Shown one piece after another: positions 52,984 to 61,751 of a DNA stretch of 64,000 nucleotides; position 1 is the first letter of the stretch; each line of letters starts with the position of its first letter. The stretch covers positions 3,844,001-3,908,000 of the forward strand of contig NZ_CP137338.1 of the NCBI RefSeq assembly GCF_044923475.1, read 5' to 3'. Origin of the DNA: JAAURS01 sp044923475 (GTDB lineage Bacteria; Cyanobacteriota; Cyanobacteriia; Thermosynechococcales; Thermosynechococcaceae). The notes under the pieces were generated by a model. It had not been told where the DNA came from. It saw nothing but the letters and a program-made list of their open reading frames with translations, and made no database searches. Both the position numbers and the translations under genes were made by a program.

Positions 52984-53450
52984 GCACCACCGTCACCGAA
53001 ACCGCCCCCGTTGTCGTTGCCGATTCGCCCTTTTTGAAGGCGATCGCCCAGCAAATCCGCGCCAACGACCCCTACGGCACCTACCGCAATTGGTCCAATG
53101 AGTTACTCCTCAAACCCTATGTGGTGAGCAAAGCCCAAAAACGGGAGATCTCCGTGGAAGGCGAAGTCGAACCCTTCACCAAAGGTCGGATTTTGGCCTT
53201 TTATCGGGCGATCGCCGCCTGCATCGAAGAAAAAACCGGAGCGCTGTCCCAGGTGGTCATCGATCTGAGCCACGAAGGGTTTGGTTGGGCACTGGTCTTT
53301 TCCGGCAAGTTGTTGATTGTATCCCGTACCCTGCGCGATGCCCAACGCTTCGGCTTCGAGTCCCTTGAAAAGCTCGCTGCCGAGGGGGACAAGCTGATTG
53401 AATCTGGCATTACCTTAGCCGAGCGCTTTCCTGAAGTTCGTCAATTGTGA
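52980..53450 (+). CDS. NifX-associated protein (DUF269)
   Basis: A 156-residue protein that accompanies nifX in most cyanobacterial clusters. NDPYGTYRNWSNELLLKPYVV and LSHEGFGWALVFSGKLLIVSR are family regions. No activity is known. It starts in the nifX stop (ATGA) and is followed by the DUF683 gene after 7 nt. Confidence 0.92.
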   Translation: MSTTVTETAPVVVADSPFLKAIAQQIRANDPYGTYRNWSNELLLKPYVVSKAQKREISVEGEVEPFTKGRILAFYRAIAACIEEKTGALSQVVIDLSHEGFGWALVFSGKLLIVSRTLRDAQRFGFESLEKLAAEGDKLIESGITLAERFPEVRQL

Positions 53451-53457
53451 GGTGTCT

Positions 53458-53691
53458 ATGGTCGTCTCGACCCAATCCGAACCCGTTGCCCTGACAGCGG
53501 ATGCGCTGAAAACCCAGATCAAGCGCCTGAATAGCAAAGCAGGCCAGATGAAAATGGATCTCCACGATCTCGCCGAAGGTTTACCCACGGACTACCAAAA
53601 TTTAATGGAAGTCGCCGCCCAAACCTACGAAATCTTTCGCCAAATCGACGATCTCAAACAACAACTCGTCACTCTGGAGCAAAAAACATGA
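53458..53691 (+). CDS. CCE_0567-family metalloprotein (DUF683)
   Basis: A 77-residue helical protein of the family of Cyanothece CCE_0567, a small coiled protein reported to bind metal. It reads TDALKTQIKRLNSKAGQMKM and then DLHDLAEGLP and QIDDLKQQLVTLEQ. The ATG at 53458 has GAGGTG upstream; the upstream in-frame GTG is less likely. It overlaps nifW by 4 nt. Confidence 0.9.
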   Translation: MVVSTQSEPVALTADALKTQIKRLNSKAGQMKMDLHDLAEGLPTDYQNLMEVAAQTYEIFRQIDDLKQQLVTLEQKT

Positions 53692-54008
53692 AACGAACAT
53701 TAGCTGAATTCGATCGGATTGTGGATGCCGAGCAATACTTCGAGTTTTTCGAATTGCCCTACGACCCGCAAGTAGTAAATGTCAACCGCCTGCATATTCT
53801 CAAAAAGTTTGCTGAAGCGATCCGCAATATCGATGCGGCCTCTACCGCCACGACCGAGGGCGATCGCCTCGACGAATATCGCGCGGCGCTGGAGTCTGCC
53901 TACGAAGTCTTTTTATCCTCCAATGCCCTGGAGCAAAAACTCTTCAAGGTCTTCAATCAAAAGCCGCAAAACGTCGTGATGTTGAAGGATATGGTCATCG
54001 TGCACTAG
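53688..54008 (+). CDS. nifW: NifW, nitrogenase-protective protein
   Basis: A 106-residue NifW, which binds the MoFe protein and helps protect or mature it. The family core DAEQYFEFFELPYDPQVVNV and LHILKKFAEAI is complete. It is the last of a tightly overlapped series from nifX; the spacing then opens to 229 nt before hesA. Confidence 0.93.
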   Translation: MKRTLAEFDRIVDAEQYFEFFELPYDPQVVNVNRLHILKKFAEAIRNIDAASTATTEGDRLDEYRAALESAYEVFLSSNALEQKLFKVFNQKPQNVVMLKDMVIVH

Positions 54009-54077
54009 TAACTTGTCGGCGATTCCCCGCTCCTAAAAAGCTGCGGTATACGCACGAGTTTTAGAAACGCCGAAGAC

Positions 54078-54177
54078 GTTGCACTCGCCCCCCTAGCCCC
54101 CCAAGTTTGGGGGGAAATAAACCGAGATCTTGCATTTCTCTCCCCAGAATTGGGGGGCAGGGGGGGCTAATGCAGGG
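54078..54177. repeat. Pair of G/C-run palindromic elements in inverted orientation
   Basis: The spacer between nifW and hesA holds two copies of a palindromic element facing each other: TTGCACTCGCCCCCCTAGCC from about 54078, and its reverse version ending near 54177 (GGGGGGGCTAATGCA). Each copy has its own CCCCCC/GGGGGG-type hairpin, and the two together form a long stem. The TTGCACTCGCCCCC start is shared with element A in hypF. Confidence 0.7.
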
Positions 54178-54237
54178 TTGGAGGGTTTATCAGTCCCTGG
54201 ACCGCAGCAGCCCAGTCTAGTTGAGAGGAGAAGTACC

Positions 54238-55029
54238 GTGGAACCCCTAAACCCTATCGAACTCGAACGCTACCGTCGCCAGATGATGCTGCCTGGATTT
54301 GGCCGAGAGGCCCAAGAACGCCTGAAAGCCTCAACCGTTCTGGTGACTGGCGTCGGCGGCTTGGGCGGAACCGCCGCCCTTTACTTAGCGGTTGCGGGCG
54401 TGGGTAAGCTCATCCTGGTGCGGGGCGGCACCCTCCGGCTGGACGACATGAATCGCCAGGTCTTAATGACCGACGATTGGGTAGGTCAGCCGCGAGTGTT
54501 CAAGGCTCAGGAAACCCTCCAGGCCATCAACCCCGACCTGGAAGTGGAAGCAATCTGCGAGTACGTCACCCCTCACAACGCCGACGACTTGGTGCGATCG
54601 GCAGATCTGGCCCTCGACTGCGCCCATAACTTCCCCGAACGCGACTTGCTCAACGCCGCCTGCGTGCGCTGGGGCAAACCCATGGTAGAAGCCGCCATGA
54701 ACGGCATGGAAGCCTATCTGACCACGGTGATTCCCGGTCAAACCCCTTGCTTATCCTGCCTCTTTCCTGAAAAACCCGACTGGGATCGGCGCGGGTTTGG
54801 GGTGTTGGGCGCAGTATCCGGGACGCTGGCCTGTTTGACGGCCCTGGAGGCCATCAAGGTGATTACGGGGGTAGGGCAATTTTTGCGATCGCAACTGCTC
54901 ACCATGAACCTAGACAGTTTGGAGTTTGCCAAACATCGCACCTACCACGACCCCGATTGTCCTGTCTGTGGATGTAAACCTCAGCCCGTAGAGTGCCTCG
55001 AACATACTCCCGCGCTAGTGGCAGTCTAG
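54238..55029 (+). CDS. hesA: HesA, ThiF/MoeB-like protein
   Basis: A 263-residue E1-like adenylating protein. The nucleotide-binding VLVTGVGGLGGTAALYLAVAG, the DDMNRQVLMTDD stretch and two CxxC zinc pairs (CLSCLF, CPVCGC) are present. A GTG start at 54238 is used because AGGAG lies 10 nt before it and the family begins there; the longer frame runs through the repeats. HesA has been linked to molybdenum processing for nitrogenase, but its exact role is unsettled. Confidence 0.92.
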   Translation: MEPLNPIELERYRRQMMLPGFGREAQERLKASTVLVTGVGGLGGTAALYLAVAGVGKLILVRGGTLRLDDMNRQVLMTDDWVGQPRVFKAQETLQAINPDLEVEAICEYVTPHNADDLVRSADLALDCAHNFPERDLLNAACVRWGKPMVEAAMNGMEAYLTTVIPGQTPCLSCLFPEKPDWDRRGFGVLGAVSGTLACLTALEAIKVITGVGQFLRSQLLTMNLDSLEFAKHRTYHDPDCPVCGCKPQPVECLEHTPALVAV

Positions 55030-55096
55030 ATAGATCTGATGGAAATAAAAGTAGAGTCCTTGTTAATTGTCCACTTTTTGATTTAGGAGAACTTCC

Positions 55097-55465
55097 ATGA
55101 GCCTCACCCTAACTGAAAAAGCAGAATTTCGTCTCCGGGCCTTCCTGCAAGGCTCCGCTGACAAAGACAATCCCCACCAAGGGATTCGCGTCGGCGTTGC
55201 CGATGGCGGCTGTAGCGGTTACTCCTACACCCTCGATATTGCAACGGCACCCCAAGCCGAAGATCTCGTGGTCGATCGAGGCAGGGTTAAGGTTTACATC
55301 GACCCCCAAAGCGCTCCCTTACTCAATGGGGTCACGATCGATTATGTCGAAGGATTAATCGAAAGCGGATTTAAGTTTAGCAATCCCAATGCCACCGATA
55401 CCTGCGGCTGCGGTCAATCCTTTACCGCTGGCGATTGTACCCCTGCGGCAGTGCCCTGTAGTTAA
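55097..55465 (+). CDS. hesB: HesB/IscA-type Fe-S carrier
   Basis: A 122-residue A-type carrier. Its three cluster cysteines are in DGGCSGYSYTLD and DTCGCGQSF. Additional C-terminal cysteines (AGDCTPAAVPC) extend it slightly beyond IscA. TAGGAG precedes the ATG. It likely moves clusters to nitrogenase proteins. Confidence 0.95.
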   Translation: MSLTLTEKAEFRLRAFLQGSADKDNPHQGIRVGVADGGCSGYSYTLDIATAPQAEDLVVDRGRVKVYIDPQSAPLLNGVTIDYVEGLIESGFKFSNPNATDTCGCGQSFTAGDCTPAAVPCS

Positions 55466-55511
55466 ACTGCAATTCCTATTCTCTCATCCCTGGATTTTGG
55501 AGGTTCCAGCC

Positions 55512-55811
55512 ATGACGACCTATCAAGTACACCTCATCAACAAAAAGAAGGAATTGGATATTACCATTCCTGTCGAAGACGACACCTATATCCTGACTGC
55601 CGCTGAAGAAGCTGGGATCGAACTGCCCTTTTCCTGTCAGTCCGGTTCCTGCTCTAGCTGCGTCGGCAAAGTGGTTGAAGGCGAAATCGATCAGTCAGAT
55701 CAAGTCTTTTTAGACGACGAACAAATGAGTAAAGGGTTTGTGCTACTGTGCGTGGCCTACCCGCGCTCCGACTGCACGATTCGCACCCACCAGGAAGCCT
55801 ACCTCGTCTGA
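55512..55811 (+). CDS. fdxH: FdxH-type plant-like 2Fe-2S ferredoxin
   Basis: A 99-residue ferredoxin with the CQSGSCSSCVGK...LLC ligand pattern of plant-type ferredoxins. This nif-linked version is the probable direct donor to NifH. The ATG at 55512 has GGAGG upstream; the longer frame overlaps hesB and is rejected. Confidence 0.95.
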   Translation: MTTYQVHLINKKKELDITIPVEDDTYILTAAEEAGIELPFSCQSGSCSSCVGKVVEGEIDQSDQVFLDDEQMSKGFVLLCVAYPRSDCTIRTHQEAYLV

Positions 55812-55828
55812 GTGCGATCGCCCTCGCG

Positions 55829-56038
55829 TCAGTCCACGGCCACCATGACATCGCTGGACTTGATGACGGCGTAGACTTCCTTCCCCTCAGCTAATCCGAG
55901 GCTTTCTGCCGAGGACTTGGTGATAATTGCAACCACCGTAACCCCTGGGGCAACTTCGAGCGCGACCTCCGTATTCACAGCCCCCGGTACCAGTCCAGTC
56001 ACTTTGCCCTTGAGGGTATTTCGAGCGCTAATTTTCAT
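55829..56038 (-). CDS. Mop/TOBE-domain molybdate-binding protein
   Basis: A 69-residue single TOBE domain (SARNTLKGKVTGLVPGAVNTEVALEV and KSSAESLGLAEGKEVYAVIKSSDVMVAVD), the molbindin type that binds molybdate in hexamers. It is on the strand opposite to its nif neighbours: it converges on fdxH and diverges from fdxB over 86 bp. So it is expressed independently and could buffer molybdate for FeMo-co. Confidence 0.88.
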   Translation of the reverse strand: MKISARNTLKGKVTGLVPGAVNTEVALEVAPGVTVVAIITKSSAESLGLAEGKEVYAVIKSSDVMVAVD

Positions 56039-56124
56039 GCTGCATCACTCCCGCGAGACGACAGACGAATGGAGCCATCCTAACGAATGTCTCTCAACCC
56101 AAACCGTATTGGAGGAAACGAACC

Positions 56125-56421
56125 ATGGCAACACTCACAGGGTTGACACTCGGTAGAACAGCCTGGACGCCTCAGTTTGTCCGGGAAATCAATCAGAAAA
56201 CCTGCATCGGCTGCGGGCGCTGTTTCAAAGCCTGCGGGCGGGATGTACTCATGCTGCGCGCCCTCAATGAAGACGGCGAATTTGTCGAAGATGACGATGA
56301 CGACGAGATCGAACGAAAGGTTATGTCTATCGTTCACCCAGAATATTGCATTGGTTGTCAGGCTTGTTCGCGGGTCTGTCCGAAGAACTGCTACACCCAC
56401 GCTCCCATGGAGGACGCTTAG
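56125..56421 (+). CDS. fdxB: FdxB, nif-specific ferredoxin III
   Basis: A 98-residue 2[4Fe-4S] ferredoxin. The ligand motifs CIGCGRCFKACGRDV and CIGCQACSRVCPKNC are separated by an acidic insert (EDDDDDEIE), as in the nif-specific ferredoxin III family. TTGGAGG precedes the ATG. The next ORF begins directly after its stop. Confidence 0.93.
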   Translation: MATLTGLTLGRTAWTPQFVREINQKTCIGCGRCFKACGRDVLMLRALNEDGEFVEDDDDDEIERKVMSIVHPEYCIGCQACSRVCPKNCYTHAPMEDA

Positions 56422-56844
56422 ATGTACCTACCCACATTTACCCGCCGTTGGCGATCGCCCGCTCCCGACGTCCAGCAAGCAAAGATCGCGCCGAAAGATC
56501 GCGCATCTTTTGCCCAGCAGCACTTCTACCACCGCTGCGATCGCTCCTTGCAGAACCTACTCTCTCGCTGCGATTGGCGAATTGTATGGCGCTCTGAAGT
56601 GCCCGTGCTGACCATTAGCTGTCCCAATACCTTCCTGTACGGCCAAATCCTGCACGAAATGGTCGATATTAGCCGCGCTTTGCAATCCTTGGGCTGCAAC
56701 GCCTGTAATGCAACAATCCGCATCTATCGCCCCCTGGGCGGGATATTTCCCTTGAAATTGCGGGCGAAAGATCTGTTACCCCATGCAGTTGTAAAACAGT
56801 GCGCTACAGTGAAGGACATCTCATGTCAATTGCTAACCCGCTGA
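56422..56844 (+). CDS. Unassigned protein in the nif cluster
   Basis: A 140-residue protein I do not recognise. It begins at the base after the fdxB stop, so the two would be translated together. The first 45 residues are basic (TFTRRWRSPAPDVQ), then YHRCDRSLQNLLSRCDWRIVW and VLTISCPNTFLYGQILHEM, SLGCNACNATIRIYRPL; several cysteines are present but no standard cluster motif. No membrane segment. It is followed by modA after 85 nt. Confidence 0.7.
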   Translation: MYLPTFTRRWRSPAPDVQQAKIAPKDRASFAQQHFYHRCDRSLQNLLSRCDWRIVWRSEVPVLTISCPNTFLYGQILHEMVDISRALQSLGCNACNATIRIYRPLGGIFPLKLRAKDLLPHAVVKQCATVKDISCQLLTR

Positions 56845-56929
56845 ATTCTACTGCCCCAATTTCAGAATTCGTGGGGGATTGGAATGCCTTGATGCTTTCC
56901 GTATTCGTTGGTGTGAGGAATAACGCAGA

Positions 56930-57721
56930 ATGAAAAGACGAAAAGTTCTATTGCTGATGGCGATCGCCGCAGGAGCGGGTCTAGTGTCCATGGCGATCGC
57001 CCCACGTTTGTTTGGCCCCCCATCGGCCCAAGCCAATAGTACCCTCCTCGTTTCAGCAGCGGCCAGCCTGCAAACAGCGCTCAAAGCAATAGAACCGCGC
57101 TTTGCCCAAGCTAACCCCAGCGTCAAACTCACCTATAACTTTGGTTCGTCCGGCGCGCTCCAGCAGCAAATCGAACAGGGCGCGCCCGTCGATGTTTTTG
57201 TGTCGGCAGCCCAAAAACAAATGAACGCGCTCCAGGGCAAAGGGCTAATCCTCAACGGGACGCGTCGCAATCTCCTTTCCAATCGGCTGGTGCTGATCGT
57301 CCCGCTCAATTCCACGCTGGGTTTGAGTGGATTTCGGCAACTGGTTAAGGCCAACAAGATCGCAGTCGGCGAGCCGCGTAGCGTCCCTGTCGGGCAATAT
57401 GCTGAGGAAGTATTCAAAAACCTGGGCCTTCTAGGCCAGCTCAAATCTAAACTCGTGTTTGGCAATAACGTCCGCAGCGTTCTGTCGGCAGTCGAGAGTG
57501 GCAATGTCGATGCGGGGGTTGTGTATAGGACCGATGCCAAGCTGTCCAACCGCATCAAACAAGCGGCGATCGCCCCTACAAGGTTACATTCGCCCATTAT
57601 CTACCCAGTGGCGGTGCTCAAAGGCAGTAAAAATGCAGCGGCAGCGAAAGCCTACGTGCAGTTTTTGTCGAGCGATGCCGCCAAGACCGCGTTTAGAGCT
57701 TACGGTTTTGGTACGCCCTAA
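56930..57721 (+). CDS. modA: ModA, molybdate-binding ABC transporter protein
   Basis: A 263-residue periplasmic binding protein. A signal peptide (RRKVLLLMAIAAGAGLVSMA) leads; TLLVSAAASLQTALKAIEPRF, NFGSSGALQQQIEQGAPVDVF and VESGNVDAGVVYRTDA are the oxyanion-binding regions. GAGGAA precedes the ATG. It supplies molybdenum to nitrogenase with the next gene. Confidence 0.95.
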   Translation: MKRRKVLLLMAIAAGAGLVSMAIAPRLFGPPSAQANSTLLVSAAASLQTALKAIEPRFAQANPSVKLTYNFGSSGALQQQIEQGAPVDVFVSAAQKQMNALQGKGLILNGTRRNLLSNRLVLIVPLNSTLGLSGFRQLVKANKIAVGEPRSVPVGQYAEEVFKNLGLLGQLKSKLVFGNNVRSVLSAVESGNVDAGVVYRTDAKLSNRIKQAAIAPTRLHSPIIYPVAVLKGSKNAAAAKAYVQFLSSDAAKTAFRAYGFGTP

Positions 57722-57741
57722 TCTGACGGAGCGATAACGCT

Positions 57742-59709
57742 ATGCCCTCCGATCTCTCTCCCCTATGGATTTCGCTCAAAACTGCATCTCTAGCCACCCT
57801 CATCACCTTCGGGTTGGGGCTAGCAGCAGCCTATTGGATGCTGGGCTATCGCGGAAAGGGGCGATCGCCGATCGAAGGACTCTTCATCTCGTCGTTGATT
57901 TTGCCGCCTACGGTGGTCGGTTTTGTGCTGCTGTTGCTGTTAGGCAAAAACGGTCCCCTGGGGCAACTGCTGCCCGCCGATTGGGCGATCGTCTTTACTT
58001 GGTATGCCGCCGTGGTTACAGCAACTGTAGTGGCCTTTCCATTAATGTACAAAACCGCACTCGGGGCCTTCGAGCAAATCGATGCGAACTTGCTACGCGC
58101 TGCTCGCACGCTCGGCGCCTCGGAAGTGGAGATCTTCTGGCGCATTACTTTTCCTCTAGCGCTACCGGGAATTCTAGCGGGCACTACCCTTGCCTTTGCT
58201 CGCGCCCTAGGGGAATTCGGTGCAACGCTCATGCTTGCAGGCAACATTCCCGGCCAAACTCAGACCATTCCGATGGCAATCTACTTTGCCGTGGAAGGGG
58301 GCGCATTTCAAGATGCCTTGTTTTGGTCGCTGGTCATTATTGGTATTTCTTTGTCTGGGATTATCGGTGCCAATTTCTGGCAGGGACGGCGTAGGTCCGC
58401 GATCGAAAGACCTTTCACCTCCGGCCCCAGAACTCGTCTCAAGCCATCGCTGGCCAAAGACTCCGGTTCACCTGCACGAAACGATGCAAGTCTGACGGTC
58501 GACATTCGCAAACAACTTGCCGACTTTGACTTAGAGGTCGCCTTCGCAGCCGACCAGCAAACCTTAGGACTTTTGGGCGCGTCGGGTGCGGGGAAAAGTT
58601 TGATCCTGCGCTGTATTGCCGGAATTGAAACGCCAACGACCGGACGCATTGTCCTCAACGGGCGCGTGTTGTTCGATGCTCGACAAGGGATTAATATCCC
58701 TAGCCGCGATCGCCGGATTGGTTTTTTGTTCCAAAATTACGCACTGTTCCCCCACCTCACTGTGGCTCAAAATATTGCCTTCGGTCTGCCCAAAGGGCTA
58801 CCAAAGGCCAGCATCAAGCAAGAAGTCGCCGCACAACTGGTTGCCGTGCAACTCGAAGAGCTAGGACAGCGCTACCCCCATCAACTCTCTGGCGGGCAAC
58901 AGCAGCGGGTTGCCCTCGCTCGCGCCCTCGCCAGTCGCCCGGAAGCGCTTTTGTTGGACGAACCCTTTTCAGCCCTCGATACTCACCTGCGCGATCGCAT
59001 GGAAAAGCTGACGATCGCCAATCTGGCTTCCTATCAGGGTGTATCGCTGTTTGTGACCCACAATCTAGAAGAAGCCTATCGGGTTTGCGAGGAGTTATTG
59101 GTGTTGGAGGGCGGACGGGCGATCGCCCAGGAACCCAAGCATCGAATTTTCGAGCATCCCCAAACGGTCAGCGTGGCGCAATTAACCGGGTGCAAAAATT
59201 TTTCGCGAGCGAGAGTGCGAGATGCATGCAGGGTGGAGGCGGTGGATTGGGGCTGCACGCTGGAGGTAATAGAAGCGATTCCAGAGCGCCTGGTTCAGGT
59301 GGGGATTCGCGCCCATCAGATTGTGTTCTTGGAAGCACCGGGATACGGTCAACAGTCCTTACCCACTTCTGCGATTCAAGGGTTTTATTGCGAAGAAGCA
59401 CGGCATTGTCCCAGTCGTTCTTCAGATGCTGGCGAGGCGGAGACTGGCAGGACGGAGGTTGGCGATCGCGCTGACTTGGAAGGTCGCAAACCTTTACCGC
59501 CCAATATATTTGACTGCTGGTTAGCGGGAACGAGCGAAACGCCGCACCGCATGACATTGTTTCTCAAAATCCTGTCCGAACCGAACCATCCGAGCGATTA
59601 TCATTTACAGGCGGAGGTCTTTAAGGAAAAGTGGGTTTTACTCAAGGATCGACCGTCACCCTGGCGAGTTCACCTCGATCCGATGCGGCTGTTGTTGTTG
59701 GAGGAGTGA
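57742..59709 (+). CDS. modBC: ModBC fusion, molybdate ABC permease and ATPase
   Basis: A 655-residue fusion as known in cyanobacteria. ModB occupies about 1-215 with about five membrane helices and the coupling motif EFGATLMLAG; ModC follows from about 250 with Walker A GASGAGKS, signature LSGGQQQRVALARAL and Walker B LLLDEPFSALD. A hydrophilic, low-complexity stretch (SRSSDAGEAETGRTEVGDRA, about 555-575) interrupts the C-terminal region. It ends the plus nif arm, 20 nt after modA. Confidence 0.95.
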   Translation: MPSDLSPLWISLKTASLATLITFGLGLAAAYWMLGYRGKGRSPIEGLFISSLILPPTVVGFVLLLLLGKNGPLGQLLPADWAIVFTWYAAVVTATVVAFPLMYKTALGAFEQIDANLLRAARTLGASEVEIFWRITFPLALPGILAGTTLAFARALGEFGATLMLAGNIPGQTQTIPMAIYFAVEGGAFQDALFWSLVIIGISLSGIIGANFWQGRRRSAIERPFTSGPRTRLKPSLAKDSGSPARNDASLTVDIRKQLADFDLEVAFAADQQTLGLLGASGAGKSLILRCIAGIETPTTGRIVLNGRVLFDARQGINIPSRDRRIGFLFQNYALFPHLTVAQNIAFGLPKGLPKASIKQEVAAQLVAVQLEELGQRYPHQLSGGQQQRVALARALASRPEALLLDEPFSALDTHLRDRMEKLTIANLASYQGVSLFVTHNLEEAYRVCEELLVLEGGRAIAQEPKHRIFEHPQTVSVAQLTGCKNFSRARVRDACRVEAVDWGCTLEVIEAIPERLVQVGIRAHQIVFLEAPGYGQQSLPTSAIQGFYCEEARHCPSRSSDAGEAETGRTEVGDRADLEGRKPLPPNIFDCWLAGTSETPHRMTLFLKILSEPNHPSDYHLQAEVFKEKWVLLKDRPSPWRVHLDPMRLLLLEE

Positions 59710-59816
59710 GGGGTTGGGGCGATCGCGAGTTGCAGAGCGATCTAGGAAAAAGGAGGGCGCGCGGGAGAGAGTGCGGCAACACATGGGTTTGGGGTGGCGA
59801 TCGCTCGCAGAGTTAT

Positions 59817-60512
59817 TTAGTTACTTCCTTCTTGGAAGTAGGCTTCCTCGTAAGGTTGCAAAACGACCCAGCCATTCCCCTCAAACTTCAACTGAATTGC
59901 CTCCCCACTACCGCGACCTAAAAAAGTACCCAAAGTAAAATCAGTCACAATTTCTGGTTCCAGCGAACCCGCCCAAGCTACCGTTGCATTCGGGTCGGAG
60001 AACACGGGTATACCCGGTCTAACCTTCAACGCCAATGGCTCGTAATGGGTTGTAATTGCAACCATTCCCGTGCCCGACAAGCGAATGTTGAAGAGTCCAC
60101 CCGTCGCCATACCTGCAATGCGTCGCATTAGCTTGATTTCCCACTTTATCGAATTCTCCATTGCCAACACGTCATTACCATTCACAAAAATGGTTTCATT
60201 TTCAAGATTCAGGATGTGAATTCGTTTGCCTTTATCGGCCAAGTAAATTTGTCCCGTGCCATCCATTTTCATGAGAGACATCCCTTCGCCGGAAACCATC
60301 TTTTTCATCAAGTTTCCCAATCCGTGTTCTAGAATCCCTTCGCGCTTAAACGTGACATTTCCCCAGTAGCCAATCATCGCTCCTACCTTTGTCCAGACTC
60401 TGCCCTTTAATTTCACCTCTAGCAAATGCGGGCTTTCCAGTTCAAAAGTGCCTTGTCCGCGATCCTTTTGAGACGAGGTATTGAGAAATTCCTGAATAGA
60501 GTATCGAGACAT
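59817..60512 (-). CDS. AIM24 family protein
   Basis: A 231-residue AIM24-family protein, a trimeric beta-prism fold related to tryptophan-RNA attenuation proteins. It shows VGAMIGYWGNVTFKREG, VSGEGMSLMKMDGTGQIYLA and GTFLGRGSGEAIQLKFEGNG. Role in bacteria unknown. The ATG at 60512 fits the family start. It converges on modBC. Confidence 0.85.
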   Translation of the reverse strand: MSRYSIQEFLNTSSQKDRGQGTFELESPHLLEVKLKGRVWTKVGAMIGYWGNVTFKREGILEHGLGNLMKKMVSGEGMSLMKMDGTGQIYLADKGKRIHILNLENETIFVNGNDVLAMENSIKWEIKLMRRIAGMATGGLFNIRLSGTGMVAITTHYEPLALKVRPGIPVFSDPNATVAWAGSLEPEIVTDFTLGTFLGRGSGEAIQLKFEGNGWVVLQPYEEAYFQEGSN

Positions 60513-60543
60513 AATAGATTTTAACGAACTCAACCCGTAGCTT

Positions 60544-60726
60544 TTACAGCATAACCTCCGCAGTCACTGGGTTACCACCGTCGATCTTCCACGTCAAAAC
60601 GCACGATCGCAACATGTAAGAGGAACCCTCAGCTCCCGCAACCCAGCCAGAAGAATCATTGCTGTCGAAGCTGTCATCTTCCCATTCGACTATTGAGATG
60701 CACGCCAAAGGATGGATGCTCAGCAT
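60544..60726 (-). CDS. Hypothetical small protein
   Basis: A 60-codon ORF (IVEWEDDSFDSNDSSGWVAG, later LTWKIDGGNPVTAEVML) ending 31 nt before the AIM24 start on the same strand. No ribosome binding site and no family recognised. Coding status is uncertain. Confidence 0.3.
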   Translation of the reverse strand: MLSIHPLACISIVEWEDDSFDSNDSSGWVAGAEGSSYMLRSCVLTWKIDGGNPVTAEVML

Positions 60727-61312
60727 AAATATCAGGTTATAAGATTAGTTCATTACAAAGTCCAAAAGGTGTATTAGTAAACCAAAAGCAGTATTATTCT
60801 TCTGCACAATTAGAAGATCGAAGATTGCGAAGATTCCGTGGTATTTTTGGACAGAAAAAATCAGATTAAATTGCATTATTTTGTGTTGAGATTTCCTCAA
60901 GCATTTGCAGTGCAATTGGCCTATCATGGAAACATCTCGATTGCGAACGAGCGGTAATTATCGTTACCCTGCAAACGCGATCGCGCCAGTCATATCTTTC
61001 GGAATAACCTGTATGACTGACGGCTAGAGCATCCAAACTGTCTTAACTTCCGCAGTTCGCGCGTCTTGTCCAGTTATCAAGCTGAGACAGCTCTCAATTG
61101 TGCGGTAGATCGAGTCTTAGAGTTTTTAGATGCGATCGCGCACTGGGCGATGAATCGCAAGTATCACACGAAGGTTTCGCCACTTTTTAGCAAAATTTCG
61201 GCATTAGTACGGATCGGTAACTCGTCACCGATCGCGCCAGATATCAGCCCAAGCAGCTTTCCATTATCAACATTAATAGAAACTTTGCAGCTCTTAACAT
61301 GAGGGAAATTTA
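60727..61312. other. Intergenic region with an NtcA-like site
   Basis: A 586-bp AT-rich region. The only clear signal is the GTAN8TAC site at 60954-60967. A 78-codon ORF at 61066-61302 (plus strand) has no similarity or ribosome binding site and I do not call it a gene. Confidence 0.5.
60954..60998 (+). promoter_or_regulatory. NtcA-type site with -10-like box
   Basis: GTAATTATCGTTAC matches GTAN8TAC exactly and lies in the larger palindrome GGTAA-N6-TTACC. TATCTT (TAN3T) begins at 60993, 25 nt after the site, close to the 20-24 nt usual for NtcA-activated promoters. It faces the gene at 61313. Confidence 0.5.
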
Positions 61313-61708
61313 ATGCAACAGCGCTCAAATGATTTTTTAAGGAGAACGACGACCCTTAAAAAACAGATAAACGAAAGTTCTAGCCATGAATCGCAAGTTC
61401 CTTCTTCTGAACGGGCCCCACTATTATATAATAAAAATTCATTCACCTCTGAAGCGCTAATCCTTACTGTATTTAGCTTAACCTTTTCGCTATTTGGAAT
61501 TGCATATAGAAAAATAAAGCGCTCGAAAGATACGCGAGTTCTATCCCAATATTCCTCTAAAATTCCTTGCGAACAATGTCAATTTTATTCAAGAAATTCT
61601 TATTTGCAATGTGCTGTCAACCCTTCTGTTGTTTTGAGAATTGAGGCCGCTCAATGCAATGACTTTTCCCCTCAACCCGAACGTCCGTTCCACGAATCAC
61701 CTTTTTAA
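61313..61708 (+). CDS. Membrane-anchored protein with DUF6464-like cysteine motif
   Basis: A 131-residue protein. Residues about 44-66 form one membrane helix (SEALILTVFSLTFSLFGIAY), and the C-terminus carries CEQCQFYSRNSYLQCAVNP and then AAQCNDF, a C-x2-C...C...C pattern that I associate with the cyanobacterial DUF6464 family. Likely one zinc or Fe-S site facing the cytosol. GAGGG precedes the ATG. Function unknown. Confidence 0.7.
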   Translation: MQQRSNDFLRRTTTLKKQINESSSHESQVPSSERAPLLYNKNSFTSEALILTVFSLTFSLFGIAYRKIKRSKDTRVLSQYSSKIPCEQCQFYSRNSYLQCAVNPSVVLRIEAAQCNDFSPQPERPFHESPF

Positions 61709-61751
61709 GAAAGTCTTGAAATAATTTATTTTTTAATATTTTATGTATGAA

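Noticed and set aside
61066..61302. 78-codon ORF after the NtcA-like site
   Set aside because: No ribosome binding site and no similarity; the gene at 61313 is the better target.
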